A stretch of DNA of 64,000 bases from the NCBI GenBank assembly GCA_036924085.1, contig JAVGWX010000002.1, positions 86,881,704 to 86,945,703 of the forward strand, read 5' to 3'. This DNA is from Ariolimax columbianus (lineage: Eukaryota > Mollusca > Gastropoda > Stylommatophora > Arionidae). Position numbers and translations under genes: made by a program. Under the pieces are notes generated by a model. The model had not been told where the DNA came from, did no database searches, and worked only from the letters and a program-made list of their open reading frames with translations. Numbering within the stretch: position 1 is the first letter of the stretch; each line of letters starts with the position of its first letter. Positions 11,076 through 21,826 of the stretch are shown here, piece by piece.

Positions 11076-11418
11076 TTTTTTTTTGTTATGGTACCAAAAT
11101 AACGTAACTGTCTAACCCTGATGTCGGTCATTAATTCTCTTTCCACTCCCAACTTTTTCAATACCTAAACATGTGTTTTCTTCTCTTTCCATTAATGCGA
11201 CCCCAATCTTCTATATACCCACATTTTTAAGGCCTCAATACTCTTTCCCAGCTTGTTATTCATTGTCTATGTTTCTGGGCCGTAATGTAGTGACGAGTCT
11301 ACATAACACCTGACACTTCTCATTTTTAAATTATGATTTATCTGTTTGGATGTCAGTATGTGTCGCATGTTGTCGAATACCATCTTGGCCAAACGTACTC
11401 TCTTTCTGCTTTCTTGCT
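11076..11418 (-). mobile_element. RTE-O fragment, copy 1
   Basis: On the minus strand the translation reads RVRLAKMVFDNMRHIL, TSKQINHNLKMRSVRCYV, NNKLGKSIEALKMW and YRRLGRI, then RQLRYFG near the left end. The same segment occurs on the minus strand at 63.5-64 kb. It is the post-RT region of an RTE-like LINE, broken by stops and truncated at both ends. Confidence 0.75.
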
Positions 11419-11484
11419 TATAATATAATATAATATAATATAATATAATATAATATAATATACTATAATATAATATAATACAAG
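11418..11484. repeat. (TATAA)n microsatellite
   Basis: About 13 pentanucleotide units, degrading into CAAGACAAGACAA-like sequence. It borders the 5' side of the RTE-O fragment. Confidence 0.9.
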
Positions 11485-11671
11485 ACAAGACAATACAACA
11501 CAATTATTGTATATTCTTACAATTTACAATATTTTCAGCTAAAATTAACTATGACATCTTTCTAATTCCCACTTCATCTAACACCCACTTCAATTGGTTA
11601 TCCTATTCTTCTTACTATTATTAAGCTAGCAATATGCAACTTATTATATAATTGATTAACTAACCATCGTG

Positions 11672-11861
11672 TGGTTTAATTATGATTAATTTTTCGGGAC
11701 ATTCGTATTTCGCCATGATTTCCAGTCCATCCCTGTTGATGGTGTCAAGGCCTTTGTCAGGTCAACAAAAGTCGTGTACAGATCCCGATGCTATTCCTGA
11801 CATTTCTCTTGGATATGGACAAGCTGCAAAAATCATGTCAATCGTCCCGCTACAGGATTAT
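11672..11861 (-). mobile_element. RTE-L RT fragment, antisense
   Basis: Read on the minus strand, the sequence contains VDLTKAFDT-like residues (as LT, KGLDTINRDGLEIMAKY), matching RT block A of the RTE-L family. It has stops and frameshifts. It lies head-to-head with the plus-strand RTE-L copy that starts at about 11,862. Confidence 0.65.
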
Positions 11862-11994
11862 GTCTTGCCACTGGGCCAGGATTGCTCAGGACGAGAGAGT
11901 AAGGCTGACGACAGCTCAAACTTCAACACTTAAATCTGTGTAAACGCAGGTGCAGCGCCAGAAATGTTTAGATGTATCGTGTGATTGATACAGA

Positions 11995-12690
11995 ATGAAG
12001 GCTCTTACCTTCGGCACGTGGAACGTGCGTACCTGACAAGAAAGGAGCACGGCACTAGTTTCCAAAGAACTGGAACACTACAAGGGGGATGTGGTTGGTC
12101 TTAGAGTGACCAGATTACCAGGAGAGTGTCAGATCACTGAAGTTATTGGCGGATACACGTTTTTCTGGAGTGGGCGCGATATAACAGAAAGACGAGAAGC
12201 TGGTGTCGGATTCTCCATCAGGTCTCATCTAGTGCCCAATTGCTCGACCACCACAATGTACCAATGATCGGCTAATGACTGTCCAACTCTCATTGCAACA
12301 CAGAAAGAGTAGTACAGTGATCAGCGCCCATGCCTCAACAATGAAGAATCCTGGGTATATCAAGGATAAATTCTATGAGGAGCTGAACTCTCTCATTTTG
12401 TCGGTTCCAAAGTCCGATAAGCCTGCTATCTTTGGTCACTTCAATGCAAGAGTTGGGGCCGCCAATCAGTCCTGGGAAGGTGTATTCGGGATACATGGCA
12501 CGGGCAACTGCAACAGCAACGGTTTGCTACTGCTGGGTCTCTGTGCCACCAATGATCTCTCCATCACTAACACCATGTTTTGGCTGTCCACTCCCAACAA
12601 GGCGTCGTGGATGCACCCCCGCTCTAGGCAAAGGCATTGTATTGACTATGTCATCACCATAAAGAGAGGGACAGACGAGATGTGCGAGTG
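11995..12690 (+). pseudogene. EEP endonuclease domain of RTE-L
   Basis: Starts at ALTFGTWNVRT, the usual opening of this EEP type. It continues with GRDITERREAGVGF, FGHFNARVG (normally GDFNARVG), GTGNCNSNGLLLL and SWMHPRSRQRHCIDYV. The last open segment is 12275-12691. Frameshifts lie near 12,040 and 12,270. The Gly-Asp to Gly-His change in the GDFN motif would remove a metal-binding Asp, so the domain could not cut even if translated. Confidence 0.85.
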
Positions 12691-12695
12691 ACACA

Positions 12696-13497
12696 CACAT
12701 AATCACCTTTTATACACACATAATCACCCTTTACACACACATAATCACGCTTCAAACACATAATCACCTTTTACACACACATAATCACCCTTTACACACA
12801 CATAATCACTCTTTACACACACATAATTACCCTTCACATATAATCACATTTTACACACACATAATCACACTTTACACACACATAATCACCCTTTACACAC
12901 ACATAATCACCTTTTACACACACATAATCACCCTTTACACACACAAAATCACTCTTTACACACACATAATGACACTTTACACACACATAATCACTCTTTA
13001 CACACCCATAATCATCCTTCACACATAATCACCTTTTATACACACATAATGACACTTTACACACACACACACATACTCACCCGTCATACACGTAATCACA
13101 TTTTACACATACACGTAATCATCCTTTACACACATAATCACCCTTTACACACATAATCACCCTTCACACACATAATCACCTTCTACCCACACATAATCAC
13201 AATTCACACACATAATCACCTTTTACACACACACACACACACATAATCACCCTTTACACACATAATTACCTTTTACACACAAACACATAATTACCCTTCA
13301 CACACATAATCATCTTTTACACACACACAATCACCCTTTACACACATAATCACCCTTTACATACACGCATAGTCACCCTTTACATATACATAATTACCCG
13401 TTAAACACATATTGCCCTTTACACACACATAATCACCCTTTACACAAATAATCGCCTTTTACATACGCATAATGACCCTTTACATACACACAAATGA
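12696..13497. repeat. Minisatellite, about 20-22 bp unit, inside RTE-L
   Basis: About 38 units of the type ACACATAATCACCCTTTAC, with CTTTT, CTTC and GACAC variants and short (CA)n expansions. It starts within a few bases of the end of EEP homology and stops just before RT homology resumes. Confidence 0.9.
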
Positions 13498-13519
13498 GAC
13501 GGAAGAGACAGCAACAATT

Positions 13520-14130
13520 GCAGGAGAATTTTGCTCCTAAACACCGTGGTCAAAGTGTGTACTTGCATCATCCTGAACAAACTGCGGAGGCTGGCCGACA
13601 GGGTGTATCCGGAGTCTCAGTGTGGTTTTTCTCGCAGAACGGTCCACCATTGATGTGGACTTTTCACTGAAACAACTGCTCAAACAATGCAGAGAACAAC
13701 ACAGACCACTTTGTCTTGTCTTCAACGATTTCACCAAGGCATTCGACCTGGTAAAATATGGAAGGTCTTTTCAAAGTATTGTCCAAAGTTAACTGCCGAC
13801 GTAAACAAGTAAGTATGATTAGGTCTTTTCATTTGGGCTTGCAATATACAGTCCTGCACGATGGTCTGGAATCTGAGGAGTTAAAGAAAATATGACATGG
13901 TCAACTTGTTTCGGCATTTTCTTTGCCATCGTGCTTAAACACGTCTTTGGAACTACCACCGAAGGAATTATTATGCAAACTAAGTCAAATGAGAGAGTAT
14001 TCAGTCTAACCAGACTGCAAGCAAAATGTAAGAGAAGGGAGACTGTCATTCGGGATATGCTCTTCGCAGACGATGATGCCCTGGTCGCTCACATCAAAGC
14101 TGAATTATAGATACTCATTAATAGGTTGGC
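13520..14130 (+). pseudogene. RT fragment of RTE-L
   Basis: Shows RRLADRVYPESQCGFSRRT (usual PESQCGFR motif), a degraded block A (FTKAFDL in shifted frames), SLTRLQAKCKRRE, and the catalytic block as FADDDALVAH near 14,065. Frameshifts near 13,630 and 13,890 and stops show that it is a pseudogene. Confidence 0.8.
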
Positions 14131-14214
14131 ATACATATAGATCCTATAATTTGCGTACACACGATGAATGTGATTACTTAGGGTACAGATCCTCCAGACA
14201 TTGTCTGAAACTAT

Positions 14215-14890
14215 AATAATTTGAAAGCAGTAAATAACTACAACTACCTCGGAACTATCATCACCGACAACCTTGCACTGGACGCAGATCTGCAGAAGCG
14301 AGTAGGAATGGCCTCATCAGCACTTGCCATGCTCTCACATAAAGTGTAGAATAACAATATGCTGACCATCTCCACAAAGGTTGTTATGTGATTAGTACCC
14401 TACCAGCGAAACTTGGATTATGTATGCCTCATATGAAAAAAAGGCTAAATACTCTTCATATGCGCTGCCTGTGGCGTCTATTTTTGGAATTGAATGGAGC
14501 GACAGTGACAAACAATGACGTGTTGTACCGTACAAAGATTGTCAGTTTATTTAAATTCCTCCGCCAGCGCCGCCTCCGGTGGCTTGGTCACGTGTGTGGT
14601 GGCTTGGTCACGCGTGCAGGATAGAGACGAGGAATAATTAAAAACAACTCTTTGCGGAGCACTGGCCGTATGCAAGCGCAACAAACGTAGAACCTTCCTT
14701 CTCTACAAAAATTTTTGAAAGCATGACCTGAAAGCGTTAGACCTACAACTGTGAGGAACTTGCCAAAGACGGACCTGGCTGGAGCTAAGCTTTGTGTGAT
14801 GTTCTGCAGGCAGAGGAAGACAAGATTCAGACTCAAAACATGTGCGGCGAACCCAAAAGGCAACAACTTACTAAGTTACCTCTGTAGCGT
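14215..14890 (+). pseudogene. C-terminal region of RTE-L
   Basis: Reads NNYNYLGTIITDNLALDADL, ASSALAMLSHKV, RCLWR, QRRLRWLGHVCGG and DLKALDL, as in the post-RT part of this LINE class. The W-L-G-H motif followed by a short spacer and a basic stretch recurs in most RTE families here. Stops occur near 14,350 and 14,625. Confidence 0.78.
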
Positions 14891-15640
14891 GAAGTCTAGT
14901 GTCTCTTGAAAATGACAGGATACAAATGAATCAATTAATCAATATGAAGAAGAATTGGAGGCTACAATAATATGTCCTATATAAGTAGCATTCCTTGCTA
15001 TCTTATCGTCTCGAAATCAGAAGAGAATGGTTTCTTTTTTATCTATCGAGGTACACTTGAGAGCGTACAGATCGGGTATATAACCTTGCTAATTCCAAGC
15101 TAGAGACAATGTTATGACTCCACTGATCACGTATTTCGAATTAAATAGACCTGACAAAAAGCTGAGTTATCTCATTTTAACGAGCCAGTGTCGACAACCG
15201 CAATTTGGCAAGGACATGCTAACAATATGCGGACTAGAACCATGTTATCTGATCGCCTATCTCTAATGATATAATGCTATTTATTATAATTGAAATATAA
15301 TTTGCTTAAAATGCTTCTATTTGCATGGTTTTTATTTGAATTTGCTATTTATGTAATTTTCAATTTTATACATTTGGGAAATTCTTCTTGCTTCTTCCCA
15401 TCACATTACGCAAGGCCGGATCTGTGTTTTCTGCACTAAATGTTTTTAATTATCTGTTTAATCAATTTTTTGAAATAATTAAAATTACTTTACGAGATTT
15501 CAATTGAATTATTTATTATCAAACACATGAATTTTAAATCAGGTAAGATCATTATAGGACTTTCGGAACAAATCAGGATGTCTTGATAATATTGTGTCAG
15601 TGACCATTCACCTCAGGGGCAACTAGATCTTTGACGTTAA
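14891..15640. other. AT-rich stretch, no gene recognised
   Basis: About 750 bp with T/A-rich sequence at 15,260-15,520. I see no coding signal or relation to other repeats in the window. Confidence 0.5.
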
Positions 15641-17660
15641 GTGAACTTTTCATAGAGCGGTTCAGAGTAGGAGCACGTGGATTACAGCCCAATCAATTTG
15701 TGTACTGAAGCGGATGCGAAAATTTGGATTGTCAGTGTAAAAGAAGCATTATCTTAATTAAGCCATTGACATCCTGGCACAAAGTAGATCACCGGGCATC
15801 GAACGAATCCCACATGAGCTGATTAAACTCTCTAAGTATGCACTATTGTATTTGATATTATGTCAGTGGTGGAAAGAGGCTAGTGTACCTCATGATATCT
15901 TCTTCTTCTTCTTCGTTCGTTCTCAATCTCCCACTACCAAACCCTGAAAGGGTAAGTAGCAGAATGTAGTCCAGAGAACGGAATGCGTTGTGTCGTAGTT
16001 TACAGCTTGGCTGCGATATTTGCACCATTCGGTCCAACATTCCGACTTGAGCAAGCATTTTAAGAGTACCGGGTTAGCATTCCCTCTTCGATCCCTTCTC
16101 CTTAGCCAGTCTGCTCTGTTGCAGCCTATTATCCAGGATCACCCCTTGGAGGTGTTAAAGGGTCTTGGCAGCTATGGTTCGCTGGCCCTGACGCCAGCAG
16201 TCAGCTATGGGTCGCTGACCACTGCAGCTCATGTGCTGCTCAGCATCTCCCCAAGATATGAAGATACACCGAATGTAACATTTTCCAAAAACAAAAGGCG
16301 ATAGAAGTTACTGTAATAACTTCGTGGCGTATGTCTGTTTATTGCTGCAGTCAAAGTCTTTGTCAGAGTCATTTTGTTTCGGCCACATACATAGACTGGA
16401 CAGGTTTCCAGAGTCTTAGTGTGGATTCAGATCTAGAAGATCAACGACCGACTTGCATTTGTTTTTTCTTTGGTAACTTCAGGAAAAGGCACGTGAATAC
16501 AGTCAGCCTTTTTGTTTGGTCTTTTTTGACCTGACAAAGGCAATTAATTTGGCTGGCAGAGATGGACTTCTGGAAATCCATTCTAAAATAGGCTGTCGTT
16601 GCAAGCGGCTACGGATAATACAATCGTGCTATGACATCATTTAAGAGTACAGTTAATTTTGAGGTTACTATATCACAATGTTTCAGTATTCATAGCATGA
16701 CCGTGTTCTGGCCCCGGCACAAATCGGAATCGCAAGTGATCTGCTAGTGAAGTATGCACATGAAGGATTCTGTCTTTAGAATGGTATGATATTTAAACCT
16801 GCAGGGCTCAACACCAAAATGAAGATCGGGGAGGTCACCATAAGAGACTTGGAATTTGCTGGTGATGCAGCGGTTGTCTCCAAACGTCAAGAGAAACGTC
16901 AGATCTTGACAGATTGCATTGCCCTGGCATGCACAGACTTTTGTCTCACAATGACTCATCAAAATAAATCTTATGGGATGTGACGTAATACCACACCAAA
17001 TCTTAGAATCGATATTTATAAACTGGCAACTGTGGACCGATGCACATTACTGGGATTCATCATCAAAGACAAGCTCGCTCTAAAGCCAGAAATAGACAGT
17101 CACATTGGCAAAGCTATTGCTAGGTGTGTTGACCTCACAACTAAAGCTAAAGCCATGGCTTAAAATCCATGTGTCGTCAGCACGCTCCTGCATGATAGCG
17201 AGACATGGAACACCTATGCTAAACAAGAACAAAGATTTAACACTTTCCACCTACGGTGCCTGGGATCCATTCTTGGAGTTGCATGGGTTGACAGAGTGAC
17301 ACATGCAGAGGTACACTCTCGCAAAGGTCACAGAAGCATGTACACTTTTGTTAGACGGCTTGATCATGTTCATCGCACGGAAGATGGTCACCATTTGCAA
17401 ATGCATTTTCCATGAACTGACAGCAAATGGCAAAAGAACAATCGGAATACTGCAGTTCAGGTTCAAAAATGTGTGTACACCTGACATGAAGATATTTGAA
17501 ATGTGACATCCTGGGAATACGGAGACCGACACAACTGGAGATGAACCCTGAATCGAAATCGCATGATACCTTTAAAAAAGCTCTTTCAACACATTGAAGT
17601 GAAACGGCATCTTCGCGAGGAAACGGAGAAAACCAGAACCTCAGGTGAGAGTTACCACTT
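15640..17660 (+). mobile_element. RTE-L-like copy split by SINE-B
   Basis: Before the SINE: IDILAQSRSPGIERIPHEL and LILCQWWKEASVPHDI, the RT entry region. After it: KTKGDRSYCNNF, VFFDLTKAINLAGRDGLL (block A), KIGEVTIRDLEFAGDAAVVS (catalytic FADD replaced by FAGDA), DRCTLLGF, RFNTFHLRCLGSILGV and RRLDHVHR. The protein sense resumes across the SINE, so SINE-B inserted into this older LINE. It has many stops. The loss of a catalytic Asp (FADD to FAGD) would be inactivating by itself. Confidence 0.82.
15898..16255 (-). mobile_element. SINE-B copy inside the RTE-L-like element
   Basis: A well-preserved SINE-B. On the plus strand it begins with TTCTTCTTCTTCG (its GAA tail reversed), then GTTCTCAATCTCCCACTACC, GTAGTTTACAGCTTGGCTGC, CTCCTTAGCCAGTCTGC and GTCAGCTATGGGTCGCTGAC. 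A short possible TSD, GATAT, flanks it (15,893 region and 16,255 region). Confidence 0.85.
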
Positions 17661-18150
17661 TTAGGTTATTTCCCCCTTAAGTCAGCCACGACATATTATT
17701 TCCATTCGAGCGCCATGACTGGCCGCTGACACGTCAGCTTAAGATATTCTGTGATATTTCTTCTTCTTCCAAAATTCGAATGAATTCAATAAGTGTTTTA
17801 TCGACGGAACACCAAATGAGGACCGTACTATAATTGGTATATGTGAAATGCGATACACCTATTTGATAATGTGCCGTATTCTAGTTGTAGTCGAACTCTA
17901 AGCCTATGGTCCCCTATTCTCGACAACGCGTGAGCGCATAATCGCTGGCTTGTGCAGCAGAAATGCAGACGTACTCTAGAGGCACTTAGCTGACACTTAG
18001 ACCGGAGGTGTGTAGGGGTCACTTGTTACCACTGGAGGTGACAAGACGTCTTGCCTACCTCGGAGTCCTTGTCAGTGAGAAACTCAAGCAAACGTACGGA
18101 AAGAAAAAGGGGCAGGAGAGCTGCTAAAAATATGAAGCCAAGAATAGAGA
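17661..18150. other. No gene recognised
   Basis: Non-repetitive sequence between two RTE-L-type elements. The short open frames show no family resemblance. Confidence 0.45.
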
Positions 18151-18159
18151 AAGTTTTTT

Positions 18160-18800
18160 TTAGATGTGCCCTTCCCTGGTCAAGCCCAGCCAGCTAAGCA
18201 GGGCATTCGTCATCATCAGGCTACCAGGTCAGTAAATGTCCTGAAGGTGTGCACCGCACAGAACACGGCGAGGCACTTGAGCAGCCGGGGCCATCCACTG
18301 CACCCGAGTCCATATTCAGTCCTTCTGACTTATCTTGCCACTAGTTAAAGTTAGACTCGGGCAGGAGAGTGAGTTCGACGAACTGCGCAACCCTTCCTCA
18401 CTTAAATCAAATTCATCGCGGAAGTCAATGCTCTTTTCATTTATGCAGTACTAACAAAGTCGAGTCTTTTGACGACATGGGAGCGAAAAGCGAAAGTCCG
18501 CTGACATGCTAAACTACAGACACAAATCTGGGTCAGTTGCGGGACTTCTGGCTGAGCAATAAAGCGGATGAGATACATGGATTTGCTAACAATCATGATC
18601 ACCGTCTCGCGAAGCGAACTTTACATGCTTTCACTGCCTGCGAGTGTGCAGATCCCAAATCGGACTCGTCAGCCGTCTCCGCACCCATCCACAACCCGGA
18701 ATTACAGAATACTCGACTGGAACGACTGGCTAATTGAAGAAAAACAACAGTCATGACCGAAACGGGATGCACTTGACATGTTTGTCCTCTATCCTTACAT
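18160..18800 (+). mobile_element. Internally deleted RTE-L derivative
   Basis: The 5'-UTR-like block (TTGCCACTAG, CAGGAGAGTGAG, CACTTAAATC, CGCGGAAGTCAA) at 18,334-18,430 is followed by a short linker-like piece (WLSNKADEIHGFANNHD at 18,550-18,600). Next comes the element's C-terminal Cys/His motif at about 18,630-18,700 (CFHCLRVCRSQIGLVSRLRTH split across frames). EEP and RT are absent. The 3' end (GACTGGCTAATTGAAGAAAA) matches the 3' end of the minus-strand RTE-L copy at 46.8 kb. It therefore looks like an element with both ends and no core. Confidence 0.7.
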
Positions 18801-18989
18801 CCAGTATTGTTTACCTCAAGATTTGTCGTTCTAGTTGACCTAAACTGTTAATTGGAAGCCCATCATTTCGTTCTATGATTCGCTTTGTAGTCCTTATTCT
18901 CATAAGAAATCATTGTTTAAGTTATTTACTTTATAAGAGAACGCCCCACTCTGCTCTATAATCGTATATCCACATAAAATGGATCGAAT

Positions 18990-19395
18990 CTCTTCTTCTA
19001 TCATTTGCTCATTTTGAGATTTATTTAAAAGTTTTCCCTACTGGATGCTACTGGCAACGGCACGCCCTTTTACCTGCAGACCGTAGCCCATTGGCGGTTT
19101 CAGGACATATTGGTCAGTCTATGGATACAGAAACGTCGGGTCAGTTGGCTGGGTCACAATGTGAGACATGAAAGTCTTCTACAGAAAATACTAAAGGGCA
19201 AGATTCAACGAAAGAGAGGACCGGGGGGACAAAGGCTCACCTTTACATCTCAGGCATGCAGAGATATTAAAGTACGAACTTATGCTGAAATGAAGAGAAC
19301 TGCAGGGATAGGGTTAAATGAAGAGACATACTCAGATAACCTTACAACCAGTCTCCGGACTGAACAACCAGATGATGATAATGATGGATGCGTGT
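18990..19395 (+). mobile_element. RTE-like LINE 3' end
   Basis: The frame 19110-19484 begins SLWIQKRRVSWLGHNVRHESLL and contains KGKIQRKRGPGGQRLTF, the post-RT C-terminal motif of RTE-like LINEs (W-L-G-H, then a basic G-R-G-like stretch). The sense ends near 19,360, followed by a GATGATGATAATGATG tail typical of RTE 3' ends. The catalytic part is missing. Confidence 0.75.
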
Positions 19396-20305
19396 GTGTA
19401 TCTGTTTGTAATGTGGTTTGTTTATTGTCGACGTTTCTAAGCCTCACAGTATATGCTAGTGTACATAAGACATGTGCAGTCTAATTTGGGTGTGACTTGC
19501 TTGTGTGTCAATATGACTCACTTTGGTGAAAATATATTTGACCATCCCCTTTCTCTCTCTGATTGTCATTTCGTATCTCGTATTTTCCGTTTTTATTTCC
19601 AAGGTTAGGGAAGACCTGGACCTATTCCAATAATTTATATTAATGTACATCTATAGAATAGTGTGACAGTGTTTTTTCCTCAGCTGTATAGACACTACTG
19701 AATTAGCTCCCCTCCTTTCCTTCCCACATACCGACACTGAAAATGCAACTTGATCTCTCATAAATTCAATACAACAATAAATGGTTTATTTATAAGCAAC
19801 ACACCATCAAATAACGTATCCTGTATTTATTCATTTCTTCCTAACCAAATCATAGATTTTATGCAATTGACTTGATGACTCCACTGCCCGAACTAATGCC
19901 AATAGTCTTACCTTTTAGTCAATATATTCTTATCGTTGACACAACCTATCATATCTAACTCAAGGAAATATGTTCTGGTTTCCTGGTTTCTGTCAGGGTA
20001 TGTGACTTCTGACGATTTTAAATTCACGACTTTCTCTGTTCAGGTTCCGCTGTGCATTAAGATACTGGCTCGAGTCTGGCTCGAGGTTACTCACGTGATT
20101 TACCAAACCTTAGGGAACGACTTCTTTATTTGATCTATTATTCAGATCGTTGGTCATACTCTGATCTAGGAGATATCTGGGTTTGGGGTGCAATATGTTG
20201 TCATGTTGAACCTTATCTACCCGCGGACTTCAGGATCAACGCTACCGTGACGATGGCTTCCATGACAAGCTCAATGACAATAATCTGCTTTGACTTTAAA
20301 TCTGC
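19396..20305. other. No gene recognised
   Basis: About 900 bp of unassigned sequence. No coding signal or repeat relationship is seen. Confidence 0.45.
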
Positions 20306-20487
20306 GTCACTGAGGCAATGTTTCAGAGGACAAGGTCACTCTCTCGTCATTCACAATAATGTGCCTAGATTTGAGAGTACGTCACCGAGGCTATGTGTTA
20401 GAGGACAAGGTCAATCTCTCGTCATTCACAATAACGTGCCTAGATTTGAGAGCACGTCACTAAGGCAATGTTTCGGAGGACAATGTA

Positions 20488-20490
<3 letters not shown>
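20306..20490. repeat. 75-bp tandem repeat, about 2.5 copies
   Basis: Units beginning GTCACTGAGG, GTCACCGAGG and GTCACTAAGG start at 20306, 20381 and 20456, each with TCTCGTCATTCACAATAA and CCTAGATTTGAGAG. The last unit runs into the (CT)n tract. Confidence 0.9.
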
Positions 20491-20544
<54 letters not shown>

Positions 20545-20545
20545 G
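20491..20545. repeat. (CT)n microsatellite
   Basis: A nearly pure CT tract of about 55 bp at the end of the 75-bp repeats. Confidence 0.95.
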
Positions 20546-21085
20546 TCGTCACTGACAGTGGTCAATGCTACTTACCTTCAACCAAATGTCAGTAAATCAG
20601 TTAAATCAAACAGTCAAGTCATCAGTTAACCTGTATGCCATTATCTCTCATTGACGTTCATTCAGACTGCTATCGCTCTGGTGATCCATATGCCAAAACA
20701 TGATCTACCTCTGGCCTGTCCTTAAACATATCCACGTTAATTGTATTTTCTAAACGTCACTCTCTTTTTTCTGTTGCTGAGCTAAACTTCATCACGCCAT
20801 GAAACTCGTCCCGTCTGGTGTCAACTGCTTTAAGTCTCAATGGCTACCTACCAACATTCCCACATATAAAACTTCCATACACTAATATCCCCTTCTTTCT
20901 TTCATCTCTTTTCCGTGTTTGTTCTGCTTGTGCGTTTCAACGGCATGTTATGAAGATATTTCTTGACCGGGCCGTAAAATATGCTTCTTACGTGGAGCTT
21001 CACTGCTTTTGTTATTTCTGTTATCCATATGTTTACCTGGTGTTCCCGAGTGACATTTTATAGTTGTTTTTATTGTATATATTAT
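20546..21085. other. No gene recognised
   Basis: Unassigned sequence between the CT tract and SINE-C. Confidence 0.45.
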
Positions 21086-21087
21086 TC

Positions 21088-21465
21088 CCGAGTGGTCCGC
21101 CTGGGTCTTTGTGTATGACATACAATAATAGCACCACTACCGCACAGAGAGCATGTCGTAAGAGGCAACTAGCTGTGTGGCAAGGCATAACACCGGCCAT
21201 TATTAGATGATTTGTTGGGTGCAGCACAGATGAGGCCTAACAGGCTGCAAGTCTACTTTGCTCTAGTGCTTGAGTCTATTAAGATAGACTTGCACACCAG
21301 TTAACCACCCTCTGTGGCACTTGTCCCGACATAGCAGAGTAATAAGCTGCTCGAGCCTAGCCAGCTCAGCAGGAAATCCTCATCCCGACTATATCAGCTC
21401 ACGCCAGAGCTGAGACATGCATAGGTGCATCCACCCTTGTAGATGTATGGGTCGACTAAGACTAA
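21088..21465 (+). mobile_element. SINE-C copy 1
   Basis: About 375 bp shared with 50,010-50,392. It starts at CGAGTGGTCCGCCTGGGTCT and runs through GCACAGAGAGCATGT, GGCATAACACCGG, GCCTAACAGGCTGC, TTTGAGTCTATTAA (as CTTGAGTCTATTAA) and CCAGCTCACACCAGAGCTG (as TCAGCTCACGCCAGAGCTG), ending GGTCGACTAAGACTAAGACTA. The head CGAGTGGTC is box-A-like, but I could not place a convincing box B. The tail is (CTAAGA)n. Confidence 0.82.
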
Positions 21466-21471
21466 GACTAT

Positions 21472-21597
21472 GCCTAAGATATTTTTAAGCCTAAGATATT
21501 TTTAAGCCTAAGATATTTTCAAGCCTAAGATATTTTTAACGCTAGCAGTCTGCTATGGGTCGCTGATCGCTGTGACTAATGCACTTCTCACCCTATC
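21472..21597. repeat. 17-bp tandem repeat joined to a SINE-B fragment
   Basis: Four units of CCTAAGATATTTTTAAG occupy 21,472-21,536. They run directly into 60 bp of SINE-B end sequence (GCTAGCAGTCTGCTATGGGTCGCTGATC, split here in words: GCTAGCAGTC then TGCTATGGGTCGCTG). The SINE piece is in minus orientation. Confidence 0.7.
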
Positions 21598-21667
21598 AGT
21601 AAATTAGTACTGTCAATCTGATAACTATCAGTCAAAAAAGAACTGTCAACGAGAAAACTATCAGTCA
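21598..21667. repeat. 33-bp minisatellite, left fragment
   Basis: Units such as AAAACTATCAGTCAAAT match the larger array at 23,046-23,395. The two parts are separated by RTE-K and its tail, so RTE-K probably inserted into the array. Confidence 0.7.
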
Positions 21668-21668
21668 A

Positions 21669-21744
<76 letters not shown>

Positions 21745-21826
21745 GTCTATCTATATATCTATATATATATATATCTATATATCTATCTTTCTGTCTATCT
21801 ATCTATCGATCTATCTATCTATCTAT
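21668..21826. repeat. (ATCT)n tail of RTE-K
   Basis: About 160 bp of CTAT units with an ATATCT-rich middle. It directly abuts the 3' end of RTE-K (minus strand), so in the element's sense it is a 3' (AGAT)n tail. Confidence 0.9.

Larger units (their letters stand above)
11862..14890 (+). mobile_element. RTE-L copy (craniofacial development protein 2-like), broken by a minisatellite
   Basis: The order is 5'-UTR-like sequence (TTGCCACTGG, GAGAGTAAGGCTGA), EEP at 11,995-12,690, a minisatellite at 12,696-13,497, RT at 13,520-14,130 and C-terminal region at 14,215-14,890. The 5' block recurs at 18.3 and 42.2 kb. The EEP-RT linker and the first RT blocks are missing and the tandem array lies in their place. 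Many stops and frameshifts make the copy inactive. Confidence 0.85.

Noticed and set aside
12834..13022. Repetitive frame of VCVKGDY-type heptads on the minus strand
   Set aside because: It is a translation of the 20-22 bp minisatellite and exists only because some units keep a multiple of three.
12696..13497. CRISPR array
   Set aside because: Spacing is short and irregular, there are no unique spacers, units grade into each other and there are no cas genes. This is a eukaryotic minisatellite. The same applies to the other arrays in the window.
18592..18740. Host C2H2 zinc-finger gene
   Set aside because: The Cys/His motif matches the C-terminus of RTE-L (seen again at 46.8 kb) and lies next to RTE-L 5' and 3' sequences.
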